DNA of 64,000 nt from Mayamaea pseudoterrestris (Eukaryota > Bacillariophyta > Bacillariophyceae > Sellaphorales > Sellaphoraceae): positions 1-64,000 of the forward strand of contig BROI01000039.1 in assembly GCA_027923505.1 (NCBI GenBank), written 5' to 3'. Below, one piece after another: positions 53,384-62,299 of the stretch. The position numbers and the translations under genes were made by a program. The first letter of the stretch is position 1; each line of letters opens with the position of its first letter. Below the pieces are notes generated by a model that did no database searches, was not told where the DNA came from, and saw only the letters and a program-made list of their open reading frames with translations.

Positions 53384-55104
53384 ATGCAATATTTGATTCA
53401 ATTGCTCGCCTTCTTGGCGGCTCCAAGTCTTGCTTGGGCTCCTTCCAAAAGCTACTTGACGACGAAACGTGCATCACAAACATCAATGGCAGCGTCGCTT
53501 TCAACGCAGCAGCAAAATAACAATCCATCCACGACCGACGCTCCAGTTCCATTCTTTCTTAGTACCGCTGCTTCCTCGGATTCCTCGTCATCGGCACCTC
53601 GAGTCAATGGAGTCAATGTAAATGTAAATGGACCTTCACATGTCAATGGCGAGCATGCTCCAATGCAGCCGCACAATCATCACCAGCAGCAACCGCAACA
53701 CAACAATCCCGTCGAGTCATTCTCCGCAAGCGTCGACCAAGGCCGCGTTTTGGAAGGAGGCAAAGTCATTGACTTTGGCAATGTCAAGGCGTCCAGTCGA
53801 GCCGAGCAAGCATTATTGGATGCACGAAATATAGTCTTGTCGGATGGCGCTGCACTGATGAGCGAACCAACGACGGAAATACTAGGCATTCACCAAGATG
53901 TCATTGACTTGGTCGGTCATTCGCTTGGCGAATTTGCCACGCCGCAGGAGGTACAAGATTGCGCAGCTTGGTTGAGAAGCCGCGCACAAACGTCGCTCTT
54001 TTCGGCAGAGACTGCTGCGCATCACGAGCTGCAACAAAACACGTTTGACGTTTCCCAAGTAACACAATACAAAAAGATTCTCCACCAAGCCTACGAAGAA
54101 GCTGGCGAAGTGACATCGGCCTACGCCAAGACCTTTTACATGGGAACCATGCTACTTCCCGAGAGTGCGCGTCGCGCCATTTGGGCCATTTACGTTTGGT
54201 GCCGCCGGACGGATGAAATTGTCGACGCGCCGCGGGAGGCAAGCGACGGACAAGCCGCCATGCTGCGCGACTTGAGCGCGTGGGAACTGCGGCTTGAGCA
54301 ACTATGGGCCACGGGGCAAGTGGTTGATGTTTATGACTTGTGTCTGTTGGATGTGCGGGTGCAATACCCAAAGCTAGATATTACGCCGTTTATGGATATG
54401 ATCCGTGGCATGCTCATGGATGTTCCGGGGCTTGGACAGGATCGGTATGATACTTTTGATGAGCTACATTTATACTGCTATCGAGTTGCTGGGACGGTTG
54501 GAATTATGAGTCTGCCAGTCTTCGGATGTGCGCCTGGTTACTCGGATGAAGTGGCAAGGTAAGCAATTTGCAGTGATTGATGGTAGAGACGCAATGGGAT
54601 GGGCAGGATGCAATACTGATACGCTGCATTCGGTTCATACACAGAGAACCCGCTCTATCGCTGGGCGTCGCTTTCCAACTTACAAACATATTGCGTGATG
54701 TCGGAGAAGATGCCGTTCAGCGCGGCCGAGTTTACTTGCCACAGGAAGACTTAGCGCGGTTTGGGGTGACGGAAGATCAAATCTTTGAGCAGCGGGTCGA
54801 CGAGAACTACATTAAGCTCATGGAATTTGAAATTGAAAGAGCGCGCATGTACTACGAGCGGGCTCGACGAGGTGTCTTTATGCTTGCAGCGGAGAGTCGG
54901 CTCCCAGTGCAAAGCTCGCTGGACGCCTATGGACGAATTCTTGACAAGATTGAGGAAAATGGCTACGATTCATTGACAAAGCGCGCCTACGTTGATAAGT
55001 TTGAGAAGTTATCAATAATACCATTCTCATGGTACAGAACATTGGACCTTTCCATGATACTTCCTTTGCCGGGCGACCAACCAGTCGACCTTGCTGTGCG
55101 GTGA
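53384..55104 (+). CDS. PSY: Phytoene synthase, plastid-targeted
   Basis: Two exons, 53384-54558 and 54645-55104, with an 86-bp intron (GTAAGC...ACACAG); the split Arg codon gives DEVAR-EPALSLGVAFQLTNILRDV. The protein has 544 aa. It condenses two geranylgeranyl diphosphates to phytoene, the first carotenoid step. The Asp-rich motifs are RRTDEIVDAP (first) and NILRDVGEDAVQRGRVYLP (second). The start at MQYLIQ was chosen because it yields a signal peptide (LIQLLAFLAAPSLA) with the plastid junction LA-WAPS. A disordered Ser/Asn/His/Gln-rich linker of about 150 residues separates the presequence from the core, which is longer than usual. The catalytic core appears complete. Confidence 0.93.
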
Positions 55105-55251
55105 ACATTGTCGATTGTTCGACGCTGACTGGATGCATGAGCCAACCTTTAATTACACACTTACAATTAGCCTTTAACCTCATTCATGTAACTTTAGTCA
55201 AAACCAATAACAATCGATACATAAAGTTTACTGTGTATATGGCTTGGCTAC

Positions 55252-56118
55252 TTAAATCGAGAATTCCTCTGGCCCGACAGACGGAGCCTCATCGTCGCTA
55301 GACACAGGTCGAAACGACCAGCAGTCATCCATGTTTGGCTCAGGTGGCGCCTTCTTGCATGTATGCTGCACCGAGCATGGCAAGGCTTGCTTCAAGATGC
55401 CGTACTGCAAGCGTCGCGTGCGTTTTATTTTAGTTGTGGCAGCTTCATGCAGTCGTTCCAGCGATGTTAGCTCAACGTGTGCACTATCAATCTGGTAATC
55501 CAAGACCGACCGACGCGCCAAGATCTCATCGTGATGCTTACCGCAGGCAAAGATTGAAAACTTTGGTTTGTAAAGGTAGTACTGCTCTGCCAGTTTCAAC
55601 TCCTCTTGAAACTTTTGGATATGAACCGCCGCCTCCAACGCAAACTGACGAATCGTAAACTCCTGTTGCCGCAGCTGGTGGATATCCTTTTCGTATTCTA
55701 TCAATTTGTCTTCATACTTGGACCAATCGTCGTTCAAATGTACATTCATGTTTTGCGACTGCATATACGAAAAGCCTTCATGAAGCAACCGCTGGATCGC
55801 TCGTCGATTGCGGCGACACGCCGAGCGAGTTGAGCACTGGCAGTTTGATTCCTGCTTGGTCAATATCGAGGCAACATTCTCGTCAGAATCATCTCCAGTG
55901 CCTTCCAACAAAAGTGCTTCTGAATGACGAAACAAAAAGTCTTCGACATGGACAATGTCGGCATTGATGCTGCAAAGGTAGCCGAGTGCCGTATGGAGTG
56001 CTTGCGCTCGATCCAAGAGGTTGGAGGCGTCGGGCATTTTTGTCTCGTCGTCCTCCCCCATGCCAAGCTCTTGCTGCTGCTGCTGCTGTTCCTGCTGCCT
56101 CGAACCGATAAAAGCCAT
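55252..56118 (-). CDS. Coiled-coil protein with Cys cluster, unknown
   Basis: 288 aa from the methionine at 56118 (MAFIGSRQQEQQ); the longer frame to 56232 adds 38 residues without clear support. A short polyglutamine run (QQEQQQQQQE) is followed by a helical region; residues about 90-120 contain a basic, Cys-bearing stretch (CQCSTRSACRRNRR), then long helices (DKLIEYEKDIHQLRQQEFTIRQFALEAAVHIQKFQEELKLAEQYYLY) of coiled-coil type. The C-terminus is acidic. I do not recognise the family. It converges with phytoene synthase about 150 bp away. Confidence 0.65.
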   Translation of the reverse strand: MAFIGSRQQEQQQQQQELGMGEDDETKMPDASNLLDRAQALHTALGYLCSINADIVHVEDFLFRHSEALLLEGTGDDSDENVASILTKQESNCQCSTRSACRRNRRAIQRLLHEGFSYMQSQNMNVHLNDDWSKYEDKLIEYEKDIHQLRQQEFTIRQFALEAAVHIQKFQEELKLAEQYYLYKPKFSIFACGKHHDEILARRSVLDYQIDSAHVELTSLERLHEAATTKIKRTRRLQYGILKQALPCSVQHTCKKAPPEPNMDDCWSFRPVSSDDEAPSVGPEEFSI

Positions 56119-56304
56119 GGTCGAACGAAAGAATCCAAAATGCGCTATATATTGACTCTCACTTTTAAATACACTCCTTGCGTTGCAAAATAGGAGTCGC
56201 GCGAAGTAAACGCGACTCCTACGGTTGGGCACGAAACGGTCGCACCACTTTCTCCCTTTCGACTTCGACTAGCTATCGAGTCCCACCATTAACAATGTAA
56301 AGCC

Positions 56305-56754
56305 TCACTTTTTCCTAGTAACATCCACAACTTGTACCTTGTAAATGTATGTTGCATTCGCAAGTATATTGGGCGGACAGCCAACTGATCCGTAGCCATA
56401 GAGTGGCGGAACCACGACTTCGGCGATTTGGCCGAGGCTCAACTTTGGAACAGCCAACTCCAGTCCCAGAATCAAGTGGTTGGCTCCCACTTCAATTTTT
56501 AATGGTTTCGGCGTCTCATCGACAAGAGTCCCGTCCTCTGTCAATATTTGGTACATGAGCTGGATAACGTAAAATGAATGAGCGAGAACTTGTTCCGTGG
56601 CAGCTGCAGCCATCACGCCAGTCACACCACTTACCAGACAAGTATCTCCCTTTCGCGGATAGTTGACTCCATCGCCATCCGTGATTGTATAGATCACAAT
56701 TCCATGCCCTTGGAGGCGCATCGGAATCTCTTCACGGTCCATGCCTCGCTTCAT
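56305..56754 (-). CDS. FKBP-type peptidyl-prolyl isomerase with a 75-nt in-frame intron
   Basis: The continuous frame is 149 aa, but residues VSGVTG...YVIQ interrupt the FKBP fold between GDTCL and LMYQILTEDGTLVDET. The matching DNA (56634-56560) begins GTAAGT and ends TATCCAG, so I read it as a 75-nt intron; splicing gives 124 aa: GDGVNYPRKGDTCL-LMYQILTEDGT, GQIAEVVVPPLYGYGSVGCPP, ATYIYKVQVVDV. FKBPs catalyse prolyl cis-trans isomerisation and bind FK506. Here the pocket Trp (human FKBP12 Trp59) is replaced (LILGLELAV), so activity or drug binding may be weak. The start could be the second Met (MDREE). It is divergent from the ALG5-like gene. Confidence 0.85.
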   Translation of the reverse strand: MKRGMDREEIPMRLQGHGIVIYTITDGDGVNYPRKGDTCLVSGVTGVMAAAATEQVLAHSFYVIQLMYQILTEDGTLVDETPKPLKIEVGANHLILGLELAVPKLSLGQIAEVVVPPLYGYGSVGCPPNILANATYIYKVQVVDVTRKK

Positions 56755-56802
56755 GGTGGCGCTTTGTCGTGATGGTCTTACGTCGTAGCAGTAGTAGTTG
56801 TC

Positions 56803-57168
56803 ATGAGTCCCGGCAAAACCAAAGTTTTTGGCACTGTAAGCTCAACAGTAGTCCTCAAAATCAAAGTTTTTGGCACTGTAAGCTCAACAGTAGTCATGAG
56901 TCCCGGCAAAATCAAAGTTTTTGGCACTGTATGCTCAACAGTACTCATGAGTCCCGGCAAAATCAAAGTTATTGGCACTGTAGTAGTCATGAGTCCCGGC
57001 AAAATCAAAGTTTTTGGCACTGTAAGCTCAACAGTAGTCCTCAAAATCAAAGTTTTTGGCACTGTAAGCTCAACAGTAGTCATGAGTCCCGGCAAAATCA
57101 AAGTTTTTGGCACTGTATGCTCAACAGTACTCATGAGTCCCGGGAAAATCAAAGTTATTGGCACTGTG
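56803..57168. repeat. Minisatellite in a shared promoter, 186-bp double block
   Basis: Units of about 42-51 bp (catgagtcccggcaaaatc, then aaagtttttggcactgtaag and ctcaacagtagt) are arranged in a block of 186 bp that is repeated once (56803 and 56989). All unit lengths are multiples of three, so frames through it stay open on both strands, which makes neighbouring genes look longer than they are. It lies between the FKBP start (56754) and the ALG5-like start (57229). Confidence 0.9.
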
Positions 57169-57228
57169 TACTGCGTAAAACCGATACGTCTTTTTGAATT
57201 CGTGGCGAGGAAAACGAAACGACGACGA

Positions 57229-58242
57229 ATGGATCCATCGTTTCTCACATGCGGCCGCCGACGGCCGAGGATGACTATGCTGTCGAGGACGCCTATAGTC
57301 CTGTGGTCCTTTTGTGCTTGCAGCATTACTGCCTTCTCATTTCAAGAAGGAAGTATAGCTGGATCACCATCCTCATCCATTGGAACGAAACGGTCGACGG
57401 ATCATTTTGACATTGCCGCTGCTTCATTTGATGCAGAAAATGCAACAACATCTCTCGAGCAACCACTATTGACAGTTTTGATTCCAGCATTCAATGAGGA
57501 GCTGCGTATTCGATCAACTTTGGAGGATATTGATGCTTACTTTGCAAACTCAGCTCAATGGAAGCAAGCTCGCGTGTTGGTCGCGAGTGATGGCTCGACG
57601 GATGCTACTAGCAGCGTCGTTCAAAGTGTCAATGCAAGCTCGACAGTACCAATGGAGTGTATTCATCTACCGAAAAATGAAGGCAAAGGTGCAGCATTGA
57701 GCTTTGGACTGCAGCACATTTACAACAGGCAACCGAATGGCTTGATTCTCACGGCCGATGCGGACGGAAGCGGCGAGATTGCTTGCCTTGAGAATTTATA
57801 CGCTACAATGAATTCTTTATTACACAAAACCAAGCCTTCTTGGGGGAATGAAGCAATGGTGGTGGGTTATAGAACGGAGAAAGACAAACGCGGCTCGCGC
57901 ATGGGACTACGAAAGGGTTTTCGATGGGTCGTTCGCACCATTGTTGGAGACTTGGGAGTCAGCGACAGCCAGTGCGGTTTCAAGCTCATGACGGCCACTG
58001 CTGGCAACAGGCTTTACAGTGACTTGGCGTTGAAAGGATGGAGTCATGACGTTGAAGTGCTTTACAAGTGCCGACAGCTTGGGATACCGCTGGCTGAAGC
58101 CGAAGTATTTTGGCAAGACAAGGCTGGCTCCAAGCTAGTCAGTTCACCTGGAGGCATCGGGGCCGTTACACTCCAAATGCTACTTGATGTTCTTTCAATA
58201 CGATTGTACTGGAGTAGGAAATGGAATAGTAGCGGAGAATGA
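57229..58242 (+). CDS. ALG5-like dolichyl-phosphate glucosyltransferase family protein (GT2)
   Basis: 337 aa from MDPSFLTC; the frame continues upstream through the minisatellite, but that part is repeat. The GT2 domain is plain: LTVLIPAFNEELRIRSTLEDI, VASDGSTDAT, HLPKNEGKGAALSFGLQH, LILTADADGSGE (DxD), GYRTEKDKRGSRMGLRKGFRWVVRTIVG, DSQCGFKLMT and GWSHDVEVLYKCRQLGIPLAEAEVFWQD. This is the pattern of ALG5, which makes dolichyl-phosphate glucose for N-glycan assembly at the ER. The N-terminal hydrophobic segment (PIVLWSFCACSITAFSF) contains an A-F junction, so plastid import is an alternative to ER anchoring. Family assignment is firm; substrate and location are inferred. Confidence 0.85.
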   Translation: MDPSFLTCGRRRPRMTMLSRTPIVLWSFCACSITAFSFQEGSIAGSPSSSIGTKRSTDHFDIAAASFDAENATTSLEQPLLTVLIPAFNEELRIRSTLEDIDAYFANSAQWKQARVLVASDGSTDATSSVVQSVNASSTVPMECIHLPKNEGKGAALSFGLQHIYNRQPNGLILTADADGSGEIACLENLYATMNSLLHKTKPSWGNEAMVVGYRTEKDKRGSRMGLRKGFRWVVRTIVGDLGVSDSQCGFKLMTATAGNRLYSDLALKGWSHDVEVLYKCRQLGIPLAEAEVFWQDKAGSKLVSSPGGIGAVTLQMLLDVLSIRLYWSRKWNSSGE

Positions 58243-58762
58243 GTAGTTCAAGGCGAAATGCTCCTGTGCTTCATTTCGCTTCGCTTCTCGCGAACTATGA
58301 CGAGGAAGTGCATACACAGCAGGACACATGCTTTGTGCGCGCCGGATACAAACCATGCTACAAACCATGTAGAAAATATGGGCAATAGGTTTGTGAATTA
58401 CTGCGACCTGCAACGCACGATGCTCATTGCGACCGCACGATGCTCATTGCGACCAATATGTCTGGCATGATTGCAAGATGCGGCGGTAGAGGCAGAAGCG
58501 AGTACTTTATACCAAACAGCTGAATGTATATTGTTTACGTCAATGTTGTGATAGAACAGCAGACCGGTACAAGTAATAGCATTGATGATAACAATAGAAG
58601 ATACATAATATATCGTCGACCGTTTCGTCAATAGCAAGACATAGTCACACTGGTTTTGACATTTCCGTCGCTGATGCATGCGCAACAACAAAAGATAAAA
58701 TTGGCTTGCATGATTCAAGCGAATGTATACGAATTGAGATATATTCAGCCATTACCAACATC
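58243..58762. other. Intergenic region with a 20-bp tandem duplication
   Basis: 520 bp without a convincing gene. GCACGATGCTCATTGCGACC occurs twice in tandem at 58416-58435 and 58436-58455. The rest holds the presumed promoter of the SufE-BolA gene. Confidence 0.6.
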
Positions 58763-59680
58763 ATGAGACCCATTCATATCAGTATCCTGTCTCTCATTCT
58801 CATCGTAGCTCCAATTTCATCTTGGATGACGAGTCGGCCGACAACGTATCGAACGTCACGCACCACCATTCTTTCGTCGTCTTCGTCTTCTTCCACATCA
58901 TCCACAAACATTGAATCTCTTGGACTGACTCCAGAGCTCGCCAAACTGACGACAGCCTTTTCAAGCATTGGCGACGACAAGCTTCGCTACAAGCAGTTGC
59001 TGTACATGGCCAATCAGCTGGCTCCCATGGACGATTCGCTCAAGACGCCGAATAATATTGTTCCTGGCTGTTTGAGCACCGTCTACATACATGCCACGAA
59101 ACGAGACGACGGCTCCATACACTTTCAGGGCGATAGTGACGGCTTGCTGACCAAGGGACTTGTTGCGCTTTTGGTGCGAGGCTTGTCGGGCAATGGCGCG
59201 CAAAATATTCAGAAGGTGGACCCCCAGTTTATTCAATTGGCTGGCATTAGCGCTAGTTTGACTCCTGGACGAAACAATGGCTTTTTAAACATGCTCAAAG
59301 TCATGAAGCAGCAAGCAAAGAGTTTGGAGGAACTGCAGTCGAGTAGCGATCAAAATGAAGGTGCAGCAACGAGTGAGTCCGACACATCGACGACTTCCAG
59401 CAGCAACGGCGGCACCAAGTACGATGCCATCATTCAAGCACTCCAAATACTGCAACCAACCAAGATTGACTTGATTGACAATTCCCATCAGCACGCTGGT
59501 CACGCTGGCAACGACATGGACGGCGAGTCGCACTTTGACTTGTACATTGTCGCCGACGCATTTGACGGCCTCAACCTCGTCAAGCGACACAAGCTCGTGT
59601 ATACCGTCCTTGGCGAACTAATGCCAAAAATCCATGCGCTGCAAATACGAGCGCAAACGCCAAGTGAAGCAAGCAAGTAA
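58763..59680 (+). CDS. SUFE1: SufE-BolA fusion protein, plastid iron-sulfur cluster assembly
   Basis: 305 aa from MRPIHIS (58763). A hydrophobic signal (ISILSLILIVAPISS) followed by W and a Ser/Thr/Arg-rich stretch fits plastid import. The SufE domain runs about 50-170, with the persulfide-accepting Cys in NNIVPGCLSTVYI. After a Ser/Thr-rich linker of about 45 residues (DQNEGAATSESDTSTTSS), a BolA domain follows: LQPTKIDLIDNSHQHAGHAGN, ESHFDLYIVADAFDGLNLVKRHKLVYTVLGEL, IHALQI. SufE stimulates the cysteine desulfurase SufS; BolA binds monothiol glutaredoxins. The same fusion is known in plants and other algae as SUFE1. No intron. Confidence 0.92.
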   Translation: MRPIHISILSLILIVAPISSWMTSRPTTYRTSRTTILSSSSSSSTSSTNIESLGLTPELAKLTTAFSSIGDDKLRYKQLLYMANQLAPMDDSLKTPNNIVPGCLSTVYIHATKRDDGSIHFQGDSDGLLTKGLVALLVRGLSGNGAQNIQKVDPQFIQLAGISASLTPGRNNGFLNMLKVMKQQAKSLEELQSSSDQNEGAATSESDTSTTSSSNGGTKYDAIIQALQILQPTKIDLIDNSHQHAGHAGNDMDGESHFDLYIVADAFDGLNLVKRHKLVYTVLGELMPKIHALQIRAQTPSEASK

Positions 59681-59840
59681 GCGATGTATGCATTATTGTT
59701 TATGAATAAGATGTGGTGGATCTGCAGAGCGAGGATTGTTAGCGATGTTTGCTGAGTATCAGCACGGAGATTGTCGGAACGTAGCGCAAATTTCACATAG
59801 AGCTATCTAATCCTACAAAATTGTTTTGTTGATGCTTCTA

Positions 59841-60302
59841 CTACATGATAATACATCCCTTGCTAAAGGCTTCCTTGTCCTCGTCGGATAGCTCCGGCCA
59901 TGACTCTTGATTATCGAAACTTTTCAGTTCGTCTCCCAGATCCAGAGTCGCACATGGCCTATACTTGGCACCAAAGTATTCGACCCATCCCTTGCTTTTG
60001 GAATGTTGGTCCTCTGTCATTTTGACAAAGCGATCCAACCACTCCTCCTGCGTCTTGTGATTGGAAATGGCCAGCGTAATGTCGTGGCCAGCATATTCCT
60101 TGTAGGCACCATCTGGCCCGTAGCTTGCGACACTGCTAGTAACATCGTAACATACCCCATACAATGAAACGATTCGCTTGGTTGGATTGTTGCAGTGATA
60201 GGAGTGGAGCTGGTTGAGTGTAATTGTTCCAAGCTGCTCGACGTCAGGTAGTTCATTGTTCTTGCTGTCGCTATTGATGAGGGTTGCGGGATTTGGAATC
60301 AT
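59841..60302 (-). CDS. Cytochrome b5-like haem/steroid-binding (MAPR-type) domain protein
   Basis: 153 aa. The core reads LGTITLNQLHSYHCNNPTKRIVSLYGVCYDVTSSVASYGPDGAYKEYAGHDITLAISNHK, matching the MAPR/PGRMC branch of the cytochrome b5 fold (GxxYDVT, YGPxGxYxxxAGxD, xxLA). The C-terminal half contains KGWVEYFGAKYRPCATLDL, common in this family. No transmembrane segment is present, unlike animal PGRMC, so it may be soluble. The role (haem binding, interaction with P450s or sterol enzymes) is known for the family, not shown here. It converges with the SufE-BolA gene. Confidence 0.8.
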   Translation of the reverse strand: MIPNPATLINSDSKNNELPDVEQLGTITLNQLHSYHCNNPTKRIVSLYGVCYDVTSSVASYGPDGAYKEYAGHDITLAISNHKTQEEWLDRFVKMTEDQHSKSKGWVEYFGAKYRPCATLDLGDELKSFDNQESWPELSDEDKEAFSKGCIIM

Positions 60303-60749
60303 GGTTGCATACAGTGATATCGACTTGTTCCTGTACGACCCTAGGGCTTTGTGAATATACGAGACTGTGATGCCGTTGGCTTTCTAGATCATGTTGTGGT
60401 CATGTGACTGCACTTTGCACCTCGTCCGAAGCAGCTTCGCGTTTCAAAATCGTTTTAACGAGCGGCACTGAAAAGACGCGCGCGTATGCTTTTCGCGCGA
60501 TTCACCATGGGATGGCAGATGTTGCCGACGACTTTGCATTTGAGCATATTGCTGCTGATTGACAAAGCTCTCGCGGAATAAGAGATCCCCTTTTACTTGA
60601 TTCATATTGTTGCTCTAGTCTGCGGTGGAAATTCCTCCGACTTGTCCTTTATTCAATCTGCTGCTGTCTGTTTGCATTCATTCCACGTCGACTCGGACTT
60701 TGCTGCTCTGCTTTTCTCATTGAACATTATTCTGCTTTAGTACTGTACC
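60303..60749. promoter_or_regulatory. Divergent promoter region
   Basis: About 450 bp between the MAPR-type gene and the TLDc gene. CGCGCG occurs twice around 60479-60500. No gene or array is seen. Confidence 0.4.
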
Positions 60750-62111
60750 ATGACATCTGCTGTAAACACCAATGACGACGACGATGAAGATTTTGCTTAC
60801 GGGGCTCCCGCCTGTTTTAGCATGATGGCGGCCTTTTCAAATGACGATGATGACGACGACAACTCTGGAAATGAAGCAGAGCAAGACTCGCTCGCTGCCT
60901 CAAACGCCTTGGTCGGAGAGAATTTGCTCGACTCGCCAATTCCAAAGCAAAAGACAATGAAGCGGGGATATTCAAGTAATAGCAGTAGTAATGATTTGCT
61001 TCCGCCGCTTCCAATGGCGCCAACTAGCAGCATGCATCGACCATCCAGCAGCAGCAACGGCGGTGGCGACGGACTATCCGTCGGTTTCATGGCCCATGGT
61101 CTTGCATGGGTTCAGCGAACAAAGGAATCGCGGCGACGGCGCTACCTGCAGCATTTGGCCGAGCAGCAACTGCTCAAGCTAAAGACGGCGCAGGAAATAC
61201 AGGACCAGCAAGATGCCGCAGCAGCTGCAGCAGTGACTCCAGCGTATTCGCAGGGCCTGGCGCAAAATTCAACCTTTCAAAGCATCATGTCTGTGCCTGG
61301 TGCCATTCATTCAAATAAGAGTAACCATTTAAGCAATCATCACGCCAGTCAAACGTTGTCAAGTCTCCATGACGCCAATGGAAGCGGCAAGCGAAAGGTG
61401 TTTGATGCGAGCGACCAATCGGAGGAAATGGACATGGGCGCTGTCGTTTCGCAGTCTGGCAGCGGCTATTCGTTCAACCTTGCACTATCCGAGAAGGAAC
61501 ACGAGGAGGAGAATGCCGACTTTATACCGCCAGTCCGAGTCGAAGATGAGCCAGACTTGGACGTTCAACCATTTATACTGAACCAAGTGGAGATGCAGCA
61601 AATCGCCAAGCATGTACTACCAACTGGCATTGCCTACTGCAAATGGATTCGGCTCTATAGTTTGGTTCGCGATGGCGACTCGTTTGATGCTTGCTTACGA
61701 CTCGTTCAGGATCATGTTCGAACGCTCATGGTGGTGCGAACGAGTCGCAACCAAATTATGGGTGGCTTTGCCGACAATGCGTGGAAAGTGGATAGTGGAG
61801 CCGCCTCCTACTATGGAGGTCCGGAGGCGTGCTTGTTCAAAATCGTCAAGGACAATGATAATGAAAGTAGAGTAAAGGCTTACAAATGGACGGGGAGGAA
61901 CCGATATATACAGCTCTGCGACCATGCACACAAGATGCTGGCTTTTGGCGGTGGCGGCGAGGAGGGTGCGTTTGGACTCTCCGTTGAGCAAGATTTTCTA
62001 CTTGGCTCGACTGGGCCATGCGCAACTTTTGACAATGAGCCACTTTGCGACCAGGACACGTTTGAAATTGTAGACTTGGAGATTTATGGGTATCTCATCG
62101 GACAGTTCTGA
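60750..62111 (+). CDS. TLDc-domain protein (OXR1-like)
   Basis: 453 aa, no intron. The C-terminal 170 residues form a TLDc domain: WIRLYSLVRDGDSFDACLRLV, TLMVVRTSRNQIMGGFADNAWK, YYGGPEACLFKIV, VKAYKWTGRNRYIQLCDHAHKMLAFGGGGEEGAFGLSVEQDFLLGSTGPCATFDNEPLC and FEIVDLEIYGY. TLDc proteins (OXR1, NCOA7) are linked to oxidative-stress resistance and bind the V-ATPase. The N-terminal 280 residues are mainly disordered, with acidic runs (DDDDEDF, NDDDDDDNSG) and Ser/Asn-rich stretches; a short helix (RRRRYLQHLAEQQLLKLKTAQEIQDQQ) is followed by an Ala run. No targeting signal is seen. Confidence 0.88.
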   Translation: MTSAVNTNDDDDEDFAYGAPACFSMMAAFSNDDDDDDNSGNEAEQDSLAASNALVGENLLDSPIPKQKTMKRGYSSNSSSNDLLPPLPMAPTSSMHRPSSSSNGGGDGLSVGFMAHGLAWVQRTKESRRRRYLQHLAEQQLLKLKTAQEIQDQQDAAAAAAVTPAYSQGLAQNSTFQSIMSVPGAIHSNKSNHLSNHHASQTLSSLHDANGSGKRKVFDASDQSEEMDMGAVVSQSGSGYSFNLALSEKEHEEENADFIPPVRVEDEPDLDVQPFILNQVEMQQIAKHVLPTGIAYCKWIRLYSLVRDGDSFDACLRLVQDHVRTLMVVRTSRNQIMGGFADNAWKVDSGAASYYGGPEACLFKIVKDNDNESRVKAYKWTGRNRYIQLCDHAHKMLAFGGGGEEGAFGLSVEQDFLLGSTGPCATFDNEPLCDQDTFEIVDLEIYGYLIGQF

Positions 62112-62299
62112 CGCGTCTTTTATACTTGATTACGATGAGGTATATCTACGATCTGTCGTTCTTCCGCCCAAGTTATCTTTTGATTTCATTGTCTACGCAA
62201 ATATAACTATAAAGTAGGCACTGTGTTTTTATATTTTATGTAATGATGCTTTAAGATTGACGATACAACGCCGGATAAACAGTTTGTAACGCGATTACT

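Noticed and set aside
56685-57326. Long frames through the FKBP/ALG5 minisatellite on both strands
   Set aside because: All unit lengths are multiples of three, so open frames are automatic; the real proteins begin outside the array.
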